Part shown: positions 7,335 to 15,365 of the stretch, one piece after another
Numbering within the stretch: position 1 is the first letter of the stretch
Layout: each line of letters opens with the position of its first letter
Assembly: GCA_947178045.1 (NCBI GenBank)
Contig: CAMWWR010000001.1
Coordinates: 1-20,149, forward strand
Direction of reading: 5' to 3'
From: an uncultured Clostridia bacterium
GTDB lineage: Bacteria > Bacillota > Clostridia > Lachnospirales > Lachnospiraceae
DNA length: 20,149 nucleotides
The notes under the pieces: model-generated
The model's input: the letters and a program-made list of their open reading frames with translations, nothing else
What the model was told of the DNA's origin: nothing
Database searches by the model: none
Position numbers and translations under genes: made by a program

Positions 7335-8966
7335 TTATCTGAGTACAACAACACTGTAGGACGGCAGTGTGACCGTATCACCGGAAAGCTTTACCTCATC
7401 GCCGTCAACGGAAAGCCAGCCTGCAATTTCACTGTAGCCGTACTGCGATTTCGACAGCTTCACCTGCTTGCTCTCCGTGTCGGAAAGATTGTAAAGCAGG
7501 TAGATCTTCGTCCCGTTGTATTCCTTCGAAATGGCGGCGATATCCCCGTCCGTGATCTCCTCAAGGCGCTCTACGGTTCCTCTGGCAATCTCCGGATTCT
7601 GATTGCGCAGCAGGATCGTGTCCTTGTAAAAGCTGTAGATCGAATTCGGATCCTTCATCTGATCGAGCGCTCCCGCAAACCTGTGCTCCTGCGGCTCCAT
7701 ATCACGCGGCCCGTTCGTCATGCCGGGAATCCGGCTGTCCGTCGTCCAGAACATCGGCGCTCGCTTGTTCTCGTCCTTCCCGCTGCCCGTCATGCCGATC
7801 TCCTCGCCGTAGTAGACAAAGGCGCTCCCGCTCATCAGCACGTTCAGCGTCGCCGACATCTTGATCTTTCTCTCGTCATAGCGCAGGCAGCCCGCCGCCC
7901 GCCCCATGTCATGATTGATGAAAAACGGAGCGTCAATGGCGTCCGCGCGGTATTTCCGGATCGTATTCTGTACCCTTACAAGCTCCTTCGCGTATGCCTG
8001 CGCGTTGTTCACATCGCCGGTAAAAACGAGCGTTTTCACAATGCGTCCGCTGGAATCGCCGAACTCAAAATTGAAAAAGCTGTCGATCCCGCTCTCATAA
8101 TACTGCGCATAGACACTCAGACCCTCCCAGGCCTCGCCGACCATATAGGCGTTCGGATTCACCGCCTTCACATAATCGTTTACCCAGCGCAGCACCTCGA
8201 TGTTTCTTGTCGGGTCGCCGCTGTAAAATTCCTTCACCGCGTCGAGACGGAAACCGCCGACGCCCTTTGCCATCCAGAAATCAATGACCGCCTCGAATTC
8301 CCGGCGCAGCGCCTCGCTGCCGAAATTCACGTCCGGCATCTCGCTCCAGAAGCCGCCCTCATAATAGTAATCGCTTGTGCCCACCCGGTACCAGGTGTCG
8401 GAGGACGGATTCCCCTTCACGAAATTGTAATACCCGTAATACGGGCAGTCCGCGGCGGACGGCTCCTGACCCTCGCCAAGCGACTCCAGATATTCCTTCG
8501 CCTGCGTGAACCACGGATGCTTCGAGGAGGTATGATTGAGCACAAGATCCAGAATCACCTTGATTCCTCGCTTCTGGCATTCTGCCATGAGCGCGTCAAA
8601 ATCCTCCATCGTCCCGTACTCCGGATCAATTTCCATATAATCCTTCACGTCGTACTTGTGATACGTCGTCGACGGCATAACCGGCATCAGCCATATCCCG
8701 TTAAAGCCCAACTCCTGTATGTAGTCGAGCTTCGAGATGACGCCCTGCAGATCGCCCACGCCGTCGCCGTTGCTGTCACAGAACGAGTACACAAAAATCT
8801 CATACCAGGTACGGTAATTATCATCAATGCTCTGAACCTCGCGGGTACGCCAGTCTGCGGTCTTTTTCCCGCAGCCTGAAAATCCTCCCGCCGCCAGCGA
8901 GCATACGAGCAGCAGCGCCAGAAAACGCAGTCCGCGCGCGGCGCCGTGTTTTTTCCTCTCTCTCAT
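7335..8966 (-). CDS. Exported GH13 alpha-amylase lipoprotein
   Basis: This enzyme would hydrolyse alpha-1,4 bonds of starch or maltodextrin at the outer face of the membrane. The 543-residue product begins with a charged N-region, a hydrophobic helix and a lipobox-like FSGC (Cys32). The GH13 barrel follows, with Ca-site-like DSNGDGVGDL, region I DLVLNH at about 140-145, nucleophile Asp242 in GGFRLDAVKE, acid/base Glu278 in MVGEAWE, and Asp353 in INHDMGR. All catalytic residues are present, and a beta-rich C-terminal domain ends the protein. The ATG at 8966 is chosen because AGAAAGGAAG lies just upstream and the signal peptide starts there; an upstream in-frame ATG adds 31 unlikely residues. 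It is the last gene of the maltodextrin operon, after malG. Confidence 0.92.
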   Translation of the reverse strand: MRERKKHGAARGLRFLALLLVCSLAAGGFSGCGKKTADWRTREVQSIDDNYRTWYEIFVYSFCDSNGDGVGDLQGVISKLDYIQELGFNGIWLMPVMPSTTYHKYDVKDYMEIDPEYGTMEDFDALMAECQKRGIKVILDLVLNHTSSKHPWFTQAKEYLESLGEGQEPSAADCPYYGYYNFVKGNPSSDTWYRVGTSDYYYEGGFWSEMPDVNFGSEALRREFEAVIDFWMAKGVGGFRLDAVKEFYSGDPTRNIEVLRWVNDYVKAVNPNAYMVGEAWEGLSVYAQYYESGIDSFFNFEFGDSSGRIVKTLVFTGDVNNAQAYAKELVRVQNTIRKYRADAIDAPFFINHDMGRAAGCLRYDERKIKMSATLNVLMSGSAFVYYGEEIGMTGSGKDENKRAPMFWTTDSRIPGMTNGPRDMEPQEHRFAGALDQMKDPNSIYSFYKDTILLRNQNPEIARGTVERLEEITDGDIAAISKEYNGTKIYLLYNLSDTESKQVKLSKSQYGYSEIAGWLSVDGDEVKLSGDTVTLPSYSVVVLR

Positions 8967-9071
8967 TTCATCTTCCTTTCTGAGACCGGAAACCGGGCAA
9001 TGGCCGGCTCCTGCAAACCGAACCTTATCGTCTGACAAAGCCCTGCGCGGAGCAGCCATTGCATCCGCCCG

Positions 9072-9115
9072 GGAGAACGAGAAGGAACCCTAGCACGGGT
9101 CCCTTCTCGTTCTCC
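9072..9115 (-). other. 19-bp intercistronic hairpin before the amylase gene
   Basis: Arms 9072-9090 and 9097-9115 pair over 19 positions around a 6-nt loop. The only non-Watson-Crick position is a G-U pair in minus-strand RNA but an A-C mismatch in plus-strand RNA, which fits a structure kept in the minus-strand transcript. No T run follows, so I read it as an mRNA processing or stability element rather than a terminator. Confidence 0.7.
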
Positions 9116-9116
9116 T

Positions 9117-9170
9117 GCGTGAAAGGGGCACTCTCTGAAACTCTCTGCAGAACCCTGCCCCCTTTCACGC
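9117..9170 (-). other. 12-bp intercistronic hairpin after malG
   Basis: Perfect 12-bp arms (9117-9128 and 9159-9170) enclose a 30-nt loop that contains the direct repeat ACTCTCTG. It starts right after the malG stop codon and is separated by one base from the next hairpin. It lacks a T tract and may protect the 3' end of the transporter mRNA. Confidence 0.65.
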
Positions 9171-9171
9171 T

Positions 9172-10041
9172 TTAGCCCTTCACCGCTCCTGCCACGCTCT
9201 CTACATAGAATTTCTGCGTGAACAGGAACAGAGCCGCGATCGGTATCGAGATAATAATACAGCCCGCGAAGAACTGGGTGTAATAATACTCGATAAACTC
9301 CTTCTCCAGCATCGTCCAGAGGCCGATCGCCACGGTGTAATAATCCCGGTCATTTCCGAGGATAACCCTCGCGAAAATGTAATCCACCCACGGCCCCATG
9401 AACGAGGTCAGCAGCGTGTACACGATGATCGGCTTGGAAAGCGGTATCGTGATGCGGCGGAATACATCCCATTTTGTCGCGCCGTCGATATAGGCCGCCT
9501 CGTCGATCGTCTTCGGGATTGTGTCAAAAAAGCCCTTTGCGATATAGAAGCCAAGCCCGGCGCCTCCCGCATACACGATGACAAGCGACAGCAGCTTCAT
9601 CGGGCCGCTCTCCAGAAGGCCGAGTCCCTTGATAATATAATATACCGCGATCATCGACATGAAGCCCGGGAACATTCCGAGGATCAGTGCGATATTCATA
9701 TATTTTTTCCGCATCTTGAAGCGCAGCCTCGACATAACATAAGATACGCAGAGCACGAAGAAGGCCGCCAGCAGACAGCTGAAGATCGCCACGATCAGCG
9801 TGTTCAGGAACCAGCGAGGGAAATTCAGACTCCCCTCCTGAAACAGTACGTTCTTATAATTGTCGAGGGTAAAGCCCTTCGGCCAGATATAACTCTTCTC
9901 CCGGCCGCCCTCCTTGCGCAGGGAGGTCAGGATCGCGAAGAAGATCGGCAGCACCCATATCACCGCGAGAACCGCAAGGATAAGATGAACCACCACATTG
10001 TTGATGAGCTTTCTCGTTTTCATTGAGCCTTGTTTCTTCAT
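9172..10041 (-). CDS. malG: Maltodextrin ABC transporter permease (MalG-like)
   Basis: This is one of two membrane subunits of a carbohydrate ABC importer (CUT1 family). The 289-residue protein has six predicted membrane helices, the first at about 14-38. The cytoplasmic EAA loop at about 180-203 (DEAAYIDGATKWDVFRRITIP) docks the ATPase. Length and motif are typical of MalG. The ATG at 10041 overlaps the malF stop codon by one base (TGATG), a sign of translational coupling; GAGGAGG lies about 10 nt upstream. A GTG one codon earlier (10044) is also possible and better spaced. No ABC ATPase gene is in the window, so a shared MsmX/MalK-type ATPase must be encoded elsewhere. Confidence 0.92.
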   Translation of the reverse strand: MKKQGSMKTRKLINNVVVHLILAVLAVIWVLPIFFAILTSLRKEGGREKSYIWPKGFTLDNYKNVLFQEGSLNFPRWFLNTLIVAIFSCLLAAFFVLCVSYVMSRLRFKMRKKYMNIALILGMFPGFMSMIAVYYIIKGLGLLESGPMKLLSLVIVYAGGAGLGFYIAKGFFDTIPKTIDEAAYIDGATKWDVFRRITIPLSKPIIVYTLLTSFMGPWVDYIFARVILGNDRDYYTVAIGLWTMLEKEFIEYYYTQFFAGCIIISIPIAALFLFTQKFYVESVAGAVKG

Positions 10042-11432
10042 CACTGGAACGCCTCCTCATTCTTGTAGGATCCGGTATGCCGGTAAGTCAGCAGCGACAG
10101 CGTCGCCAGAATCACGAAAACGATAATACCGATAACCGCGCCAAGGTTGTAATCCTTATTTGTGATTGTCAGCTTATACAGCCAGGTTACAAGAAGGTCC
10201 GTATCACCCGCGAACTGGTTGTTGATTTTGTCCGGTCCGCCGCCCGTGAGCAGGTAGATTACGTTGAAGTTATTGATATTTCCGGTAAACTGCGTAATGA
10301 GGTTCGGCGTTGTCACGAACAGCATGTACGGCAGCGTGATCTTAAAGAACATGACAAAGGAATTCGCGCCGTCCACTCTGGCTGCCTCATACAGATCCTC
10401 CGGAATGTTCTGGAGAATACCGGTCATCGTCAGGAGGGAGTAAGGCACACCGATCCAGATATTGATCAGGATAATCATAACCTTCGCAATTCCTCCGTCC
10501 GTAAAGAACGGTATCGCGTCCTGCGAGCCGATGATCCCGAGCTCACGCAGCAGAATGTTGGCCGCCCCGTTCGTGTTGAAGATCGTGCGCATTACCAGAA
10601 GGGAGACGAACTGCGGCACCGCGATCGAAAGCACAAAGGTAAACCGCCAGAAAGCCTTGAATTTCGTATCCTTCCGGTTGATGACGATCGCCAGGATCAT
10701 GCCGAGAATGTAGGTCGTAATCGTCGCCAGAACGGCCCAGATCAGCGTCCAGCGGAAAACCGGCCAGAAGGCGCTCGACAGCTTGCCGCTCGTGCTGAAA
10801 ATTTCCTTGAAATTGGCAAGGCCGACCCAGTCGAACAGGTTGCCCGGCGTCTGATGCTCATGATCGTAGTTGGTAAACGCGATCAGGATCATGAACACAA
10901 GCGGAATGACCGTGAAGCAGATAATTCCCGCAATCGGCGGAAAAAGCAGAAGATCGTGGAGCTTCTCGTGCTTCAGCGTCCTCAGATCCTCGAGGAAGGT
11001 CGGCATCGGCTTCCCCTGCTCCTTCTTCTGCTGTACGGCATAAGCGCTGCGCAGAGCCGTGGTGAGCATAACGACCGCCGCCAGAATGACAAAGAGTGTG
11101 ATAACACCGTACAGCAGGCAGAGCATGGAATCATCCCCTGTCCGGTATTTATAGATCATGTCGACCTCGTCCCAGTATTCCTCCTGCTTTACGGTACCGA
11201 GCGTGATCATATCGCCGAGCGCGCCGAAGCCGAAGCCCACCATATAGGCAATAAAGCCCACCTCAAGCCCGAGCATAATCAGGCCCTTAATGATCTGGCC
11301 GTTTACCAGGTTGCCAAGCCCCCATACGGCGGCCGACAGCCTTGTCAGGGTATTCCCCTTCCTGAATGCAACTACGGTGTTTGCACTCTCGGAATGCCCC
11401 TTTGATTTCTTTTTTCCTTTCCCAAACATCAT
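10041..11432 (-). CDS. malF: Maltodextrin ABC transporter permease (MalF-like)
   Basis: This is the partner permease of MalG in the maltodextrin importer. The 463-residue product has a charged N-terminus, two or three extra hydrophobic helices before residue 130, a cytoplasmic linker at about 130-160, and the core permease domain from about 161. The EAA loop is at about 346-370 (EDLYEAARVDGANSF, then ITLP). The long N-terminal part is like MalF rather than shorter CUT1 permeases. The start is one of two adjacent ATG codons (11432 or 11429) just after GAGGAGG; the upstream ATG at 11456 lacks a good site. It is preceded by a gap full of RNA hairpins, which probably lowers its expression relative to malE. 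Confidence 0.92.
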   Translation of the reverse strand: MMFGKGKKKSKGHSESANTVVAFRKGNTLTRLSAAVWGLGNLVNGQIIKGLIMLGLEVGFIAYMVGFGFGALGDMITLGTVKQEEYWDEVDMIYKYRTGDDSMLCLLYGVITLFVILAAVVMLTTALRSAYAVQQKKEQGKPMPTFLEDLRTLKHEKLHDLLLFPPIAGIICFTVIPLVFMILIAFTNYDHEHQTPGNLFDWVGLANFKEIFSTSGKLSSAFWPVFRWTLIWAVLATITTYILGMILAIVINRKDTKFKAFWRFTFVLSIAVPQFVSLLVMRTIFNTNGAANILLRELGIIGSQDAIPFFTDGGIAKVMIILINIWIGVPYSLLTMTGILQNIPEDLYEAARVDGANSFVMFFKITLPYMLFVTTPNLITQFTGNINNFNVIYLLTGGGPDKINNQFAGDTDLLVTWLYKLTITNKDYNLGAVIGIIVFVILATLSLLTYRHTGSYKNEEAFQ

Positions 11433-11477
11433 GTCGCCTCCTCGTTGATTCAGCAATAGTATTTATGGAATATCCTC

Positions 11478-11500
11478 TGCGCGCAGTGCATCTGCGCGCA
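11478..11500 (-). other. GC-rich hairpin upstream of malF
   Basis: Two copies of the self-complementary octamer TGCGCGCA (11478-11485 and 11493-11500) enclose a 7-nt loop. It lies about 45 nt upstream of the malF start, third in a row of hairpins in the malE-malF gap. Confidence 0.55.
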
Positions 11501-11515
11501 CATCCTGCGGAGGAG

Positions 11516-11565
11516 CTCTTTTGTATCACAGGAAAGTCCGCGGACTTTCCTGTGATACAAAAGAG
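11516..11565 (-). other. Perfect 50-nt palindrome between malE and malF
   Basis: The bases 11516-11540 are the exact reverse complement of 11541-11565, giving 25-bp arms with no spacer. In RNA it would form a very stable long hairpin. It sits between the malE and malF genes, where hairpins are known in other bacteria to protect the upstream binding-protein mRNA and reduce downstream expression. As DNA it could also extrude a cruciform. Confidence 0.9.
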
Positions 11566-11592
11566 AGCTGACGGCTCAGCCGGTCAGCTCTC
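11563..11592 (-). terminator. Partial terminator after malE
   Basis: Perfect 10-bp arms (11563-11572 and 11583-11592) with extra pairing inside the loop lie 20 nt after the malE stop codon. On the minus strand the stem is followed by TTTTG, a short U run. It overlaps the big palindrome by 3 nt, so the two stems compete at their edge. It probably gives partial termination, so that malE is made in excess over malFG. Confidence 0.6.
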
Positions 11593-11612
11593 CCGCCCTG
11601 TGACTCAGGAAA

Positions 11613-12896
11613 TTACTCGACCTTCATCGAATCGCAGAAAGCATTCAGCTTCTCCTTCACATTGTTCTTGTTCAGAGCGCCGCTGCGGATCTCGGTTGCG
11701 ATCGCGCCGGCGTTGGTCCAGTACTTCGCACTGAAGTTCGCGTTGGTCGGCTGCATTACGGAAGCGTTGTTCGACTCGTCAACGATAACCTTTGCAAGCG
11801 GATCTGCCTGTACTTCCGCGGAATTGCCCGCCGTGATATTGGTCGGAATCTGAGCGGTCTCCTTGTAGCGCTTTACCTGATTCTCCTGGTTGCAGATAAA
11901 CTCGGCAAATGCTACCGCTACCTTCGGCGATTTTGCCTGCGGATTTACGCCGACTGCCTTGGAGCTGTAGAAGCCCTTCAGCTGATAGTCTTTTCCGTCC
12001 GGATTGAAGGTAGGAATCTTCGCCATACCGAGGTTGTCGCCGAGCGCATCCTTGTACATATTATAATTCCACGCGCCGTCGAACCATGCGCCGATTCTGT
12101 GGTCAGCAGCAAGCTCGGATACGGTGATGTCGCCGTCAAAAGCACATTTCGGGTTGCCGATCAGATCGATCAGGTAATTGGTAACCGCCACGCCGGTGTC
12201 GTTGTTCCAGTTTACGCCTGCACTGTAGTCATTCTGGCTCTCGCCGTAGATGGTAAGGCCTGCGCCATAGTACCAGCAGCCGAGCTTCCAGCCGCCTGCG
12301 GACTCAAAGTAGAAATTGTATACATTGTCCGCGGTCTGCTTCGCCATAATCTTCTCCATGGACGTGATATCATCGTCGCTCAGGAGGGTCTTGTCATAAT
12401 ACATAAAGAACGTGTTGTGGGTGAACGGAATCGCATAGATATTTCCGTCCTCCGCGGTCACCGTAGCCTGTACGGACTCCGCGATCGTCTCCTTGACGAG
12501 CTTCTCCGCGCTGCCGCCGAGACGTGCGATCGCACCTGCGTTTACAAGCTCCTGCAGCTGGTCGCTCGCGAAGAAATATACATCGCCCGCAGCGCCTACA
12601 TCCTTGAGCACAGCATCCTTGCAGTTGTCCTCGCCCTGCGCCTCCACCTTAAATTCGATCTCCCACTCCGGGTGAAGGGCCTCAAAGGATTTGAACATTG
12701 CGTCCACGGTGCCCGTCTGGATCTGATTTTCCGGCGCCCATACTCTCAGGCTGACCTTCTCCCGATTGCCGTCGCTGCCCGGTGCCGGCGTCGCGCTCGC
12801 ACCGTTATTGTCGTTCTCCTTGCTGCCGCAGGCAGCGAGACTCGCCGTCATTGCTGTCGCCATAAGCAGCGCCAATGCTTTCTTACTCTTTTTCAT
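11613..12896 (-). CDS. malE: Maltodextrin-binding lipoprotein (MalE-like)
   Basis: This is the solute-binding subunit of the importer, anchored to the outer face of the membrane by a lipid. The 427-residue precursor has a signal peptide with lipobox LAAC (Cys23), a Gly/Asn/Pro-rich linker at about 25-45, and a family 1 extracellular solute-binding domain (VSLRVWAPENQ near 50, GAWFDGAWNYNMY in the middle). The many aromatic residues suit sugar stacking. The ATG at 12896 has GGAGG 5 nt upstream; the ATG four codons earlier overlaps that site. It follows glgP and precedes malF, with hairpins on both sides. Maltodextrin as the substrate is inferred from the neighbours (malQ, glgP, amylase). Confidence 0.92.
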   Translation of the reverse strand: MKKSKKALALLMATAMTASLAACGSKENDNNGASATPAPGSDGNREKVSLRVWAPENQIQTGTVDAMFKSFEALHPEWEIEFKVEAQGEDNCKDAVLKDVGAAGDVYFFASDQLQELVNAGAIARLGGSAEKLVKETIAESVQATVTAEDGNIYAIPFTHNTFFMYYDKTLLSDDDITSMEKIMAKQTADNVYNFYFESAGGWKLGCWYYGAGLTIYGESQNDYSAGVNWNNDTGVAVTNYLIDLIGNPKCAFDGDITVSELAADHRIGAWFDGAWNYNMYKDALGDNLGMAKIPTFNPDGKDYQLKGFYSSKAVGVNPQAKSPKVAVAFAEFICNQENQVKRYKETAQIPTNITAGNSAEVQADPLAKVIVDESNNASVMQPTNANFSAKYWTNAGAIATEIRSGALNKNNVKEKLNAFCDSMKVE

Positions 12897-12911
12897 CGTT
12901 TCCTCCATTCC

Positions 12912-12928
12912 GCCGCGCTGTGCGCGGC
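12912..12928 (-). other. Hairpin next to the malE ribosome binding site
   Basis: Perfect 7-bp GC arms (12912-12918 and 12922-12928) with a 3-nt loop end about 5 nt before the GGAGG of malE on the minus strand. A stem so close to the site may shield the 5' end of a processed malE mRNA or tune its translation. Confidence 0.5.
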
Positions 12929-12976
12929 AATCAATTTCCCCCTGCGCCGTACTCCTCCGTCCGGCGCGCTTCGCTG

Positions 12977-12998
12977 TGGCATATTCTCAAATATGCCA
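12977..12998 (-). other. Hairpin over the glgP stop codon
   Basis: Perfect 9-bp arms (12977-12985 and 12990-12998) enclose a 4-nt loop that includes part of the glgP TGA stop (12989-12987). No T run follows, so it is not a classical terminator; it would be melted by translating ribosomes. Confidence 0.55.
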
Positions 12999-15332
12999 TA
13001 CCTCCTCTGCGTAGTCCCTGATCGTCCTGTCGCTTGAGAATTTCCCGGCGTTCGCCGTATTAATAAAACATTTTCTCCGGAAGCCGAAGGTATCGGAATA
13101 GTCCGCATTGACTGCGAGCTTTGCCTCCACATAAGGGATGAGATCCTCCAGCAGATAATAGTGGTCCGGCTTGTGCCAGGTCGCTCCCTCGAGCAGCGAG
13201 TCGTAAAGCTCCCGGAACATGCCGGTTCCTCCGTCGTCGAAGGTTCCGTCCACCAGGGTGTCCACCACTTTTTTGATGCGTGGATTTCCCTTGTACAGCT
13301 TCTTCGGATTATATGTCTTACCAATCCTTTCAATGTCTTCAACTCTGGCCCCGAAGATGTAATTGTTCTCCTCCCCGGCCTCCGCCACAATCTCCACGTT
13401 CGCGCCGTCGTAGGTTCCAAGCGTCACTGCGCCGTTCAGCATAAATTTCATGTTGCCGGTGCCGCTCGCCTCCGTGCCCGCCGTCGAAATCTGCTCGGAG
13501 ACATCCGCCGCCGGAACAAGCTTTTCCGCGTAGGAAACATTGTAGTTTTGAACGAATACGACCTTGAGCTTGTCGTTTATCGTCGGGTCGGCATCAATCA
13601 TCTTCGATATCTCATTGATGTACTTGATGATACCCTTCGCCCTGAGGTAGCCGGGAGCCGCCTTGGCGCCGAAAATGAACACCGTCGGGTTGAACTCCCT
13701 GATTCTGCCATCCTTCAGACCGAAATATATATCCAGAATTGAAAACGCATTTAAGAGCTGACGCTTATATTCGTGCAGGCGCTTTACCTGAATGTCGAAT
13801 ATAAAGTCCGGGTTGATGCTGACCCCCTCGCGCTCCTGTATATAATCTGCCAGCTGGCGCTTCTTGATTTTCTTGATATCTCCGAACTGCTTGATCACCG
13901 CTTTGTCGTCCTTGAATTTTTCCAGCTTTTTCAGATTGTCAAGGTCCGTGATCCACGCGTTGCCGATCTTGTCGGTGATAAAGCCCGAGAGCTCCATATT
14001 TGCAAGGGCAAGCCATCTTCTCTGCGTGATGCCGTTCGTCTTGTTGTTGAAGCGCTCCGGATACAGTGCGTACCATTCCTTCAGCGCGTCGTTCTTGAGA
14101 ATCTCGGTATGGATCTGAGCGACGCCGTTCGTCGAGTGGCTCGCGAAGATCGCCATTCTTGCCATGTAGATCAGATTGTTGTCGATAATAAAGTATTGCT
14201 TCTGCTCCTTTTCGGCAACCTTAAGCGCCGTAAGCTCCTTCACCAGAGCCTTCTGAAGCATGACAACATATTTATAAACATTCGGAATTACCGCCTTGAA
14301 CAGCGCCACGCTCCATTTTTCGAGCGCTTCCGCCATGATCGTGTGGTTGGTGTAGGCAAAGGTCTCCTTCGCGAGCTTCAGCGCTCTGGCAAAGGTCAGC
14401 TTTTCCTTCTCCATCATGAGCCGCAGAAATTCCGGAATCGCCACCGTCGGATGCGTATCGTTGAGCTGAATCGCATACTCGGCCGAAAAACGGCTGAAAT
14501 CGTTGCCGTATTTCTCCTTATAGGTGCGAATCACATCCTGCAGAGTTGCGCTGGAAAAGAAATACTGCTGCTTCAGACGAAGCCTCTTTCCGGCGTCCGT
14601 CGTATCGTTCGGATAAAGCACCGCACAGATCGCGTCCGCCTCGACGCGGCTTTTCGCCGCCTTGTCGTATTTCTGATCATTGAAGAGGTCAAACTGGAAA
14701 TTCTCCATCGGCTCCGCCTGCCAGAGTCTCAGCATATTGACCTTCTTGCCGCCGTAGCCGATCACCGGGGAATCATAAGGGATCGCCCTCACTGACTGTC
14801 CCTTGAAATCCACGACAACCGCGTCCGCCTCGTGACGCTCCGACCACGGATCGCCCATCCTGGTCCAGTCGTCCGCCGTTTCCCTCTGGAAACCGTCCTC
14901 AAAATACTGCTTGAACAGACCGTATTTATAGCGGATGCCGTAGCCGTTCAACGTGATGCCGTTCGTCGCGCCGGAATCCAGGAAGCACGCGGCCAGACGT
15001 CCGAGCCCGCCGTTTCCGAGCGCCGCGTCCTCGATCTCCTCGAACACGCGGATATCAATACCGTTCGCCGTCATCAGCTCGGTAAACTGATTGAACAGGC
15101 CGAGATTCAGCAGGTTGTTATATACCATGCGTCCGATCAGGAATTCCGCGGACAGATAGCATGCCTTCTTCCCCTCCGCTTTCTTTGCCCTTTCGTCAAA
15201 GTCCCTTCCGACCGCCGACATGGCCGCCTTGGAGACCGCATTGTAGAGCTCGATCGTCGTTGCCGTCTTTACGGTCTTCCCGTAATCGAGCTTCAACGCC
15301 TCCTCCACATTCTGCTTAAAACCATTTGTCAT
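12987..15332 (-). CDS. glgP: Glycogen/maltodextrin phosphorylase
   Basis: This is a cytoplasmic GT35 enzyme that splits alpha-1,4-glucans with phosphate to release glucose-1-phosphate, using pyridoxal phosphate. The 781-residue product is of normal length for a bacterial phosphorylase. Visible family segments are CYLSAEFLIGR near 58, EDAALGNGGLGRLAACFLDS at 101-120, the substrate-site stretch QLNDTHPTVAIPE near 289, QVKRLHEYKRQLLN near 515, and the PLP motif EASGTGNMKFMLNG with Lys629. The ATG at 15332 has AGGTGA upstream. It lies 33 nt after malQ in the same direction, so the two are likely co-transcribed. In this setting it should act mainly on maltodextrins shortened or lengthened by MalQ. 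Confidence 0.96.
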   Translation of the reverse strand: MTNGFKQNVEEALKLDYGKTVKTATTIELYNAVSKAAMSAVGRDFDERAKKAEGKKACYLSAEFLIGRMVYNNLLNLGLFNQFTELMTANGIDIRVFEEIEDAALGNGGLGRLAACFLDSGATNGITLNGYGIRYKYGLFKQYFEDGFQRETADDWTRMGDPWSERHEADAVVVDFKGQSVRAIPYDSPVIGYGGKKVNMLRLWQAEPMENFQFDLFNDQKYDKAAKSRVEADAICAVLYPNDTTDAGKRLRLKQQYFFSSATLQDVIRTYKEKYGNDFSRFSAEYAIQLNDTHPTVAIPEFLRLMMEKEKLTFARALKLAKETFAYTNHTIMAEALEKWSVALFKAVIPNVYKYVVMLQKALVKELTALKVAEKEQKQYFIIDNNLIYMARMAIFASHSTNGVAQIHTEILKNDALKEWYALYPERFNNKTNGITQRRWLALANMELSGFITDKIGNAWITDLDNLKKLEKFKDDKAVIKQFGDIKKIKKRQLADYIQEREGVSINPDFIFDIQVKRLHEYKRQLLNAFSILDIYFGLKDGRIREFNPTVFIFGAKAAPGYLRAKGIIKYINEISKMIDADPTINDKLKVVFVQNYNVSYAEKLVPAADVSEQISTAGTEASGTGNMKFMLNGAVTLGTYDGANVEIVAEAGEENNYIFGARVEDIERIGKTYNPKKLYKGNPRIKKVVDTLVDGTFDDGGTGMFRELYDSLLEGATWHKPDHYYLLEDLIPYVEAKLAVNADYSDTFGFRRKCFINTANAGKFSSDRTIRDYAEEVWHI

Positions 15333-15365
15333 ATATTCACCTGTTTCCTTCCTTATTCACAATCA

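Noticed and set aside
10023..11405. A 460-codon plus-strand frame opposite malF
   Set aside because: The sense strand encodes a complete MalF-type permease with the EAA loop. The antisense product is rich in Arg, His and Gln, as expected for the complement of membrane codons.
11516..11565. Inverted repeats of an insertion sequence at the malE-malF palindrome
   Set aside because: The arms are directly joined with no transposase gene or target duplication nearby, so a hairpin element fits better than a mobile element end.
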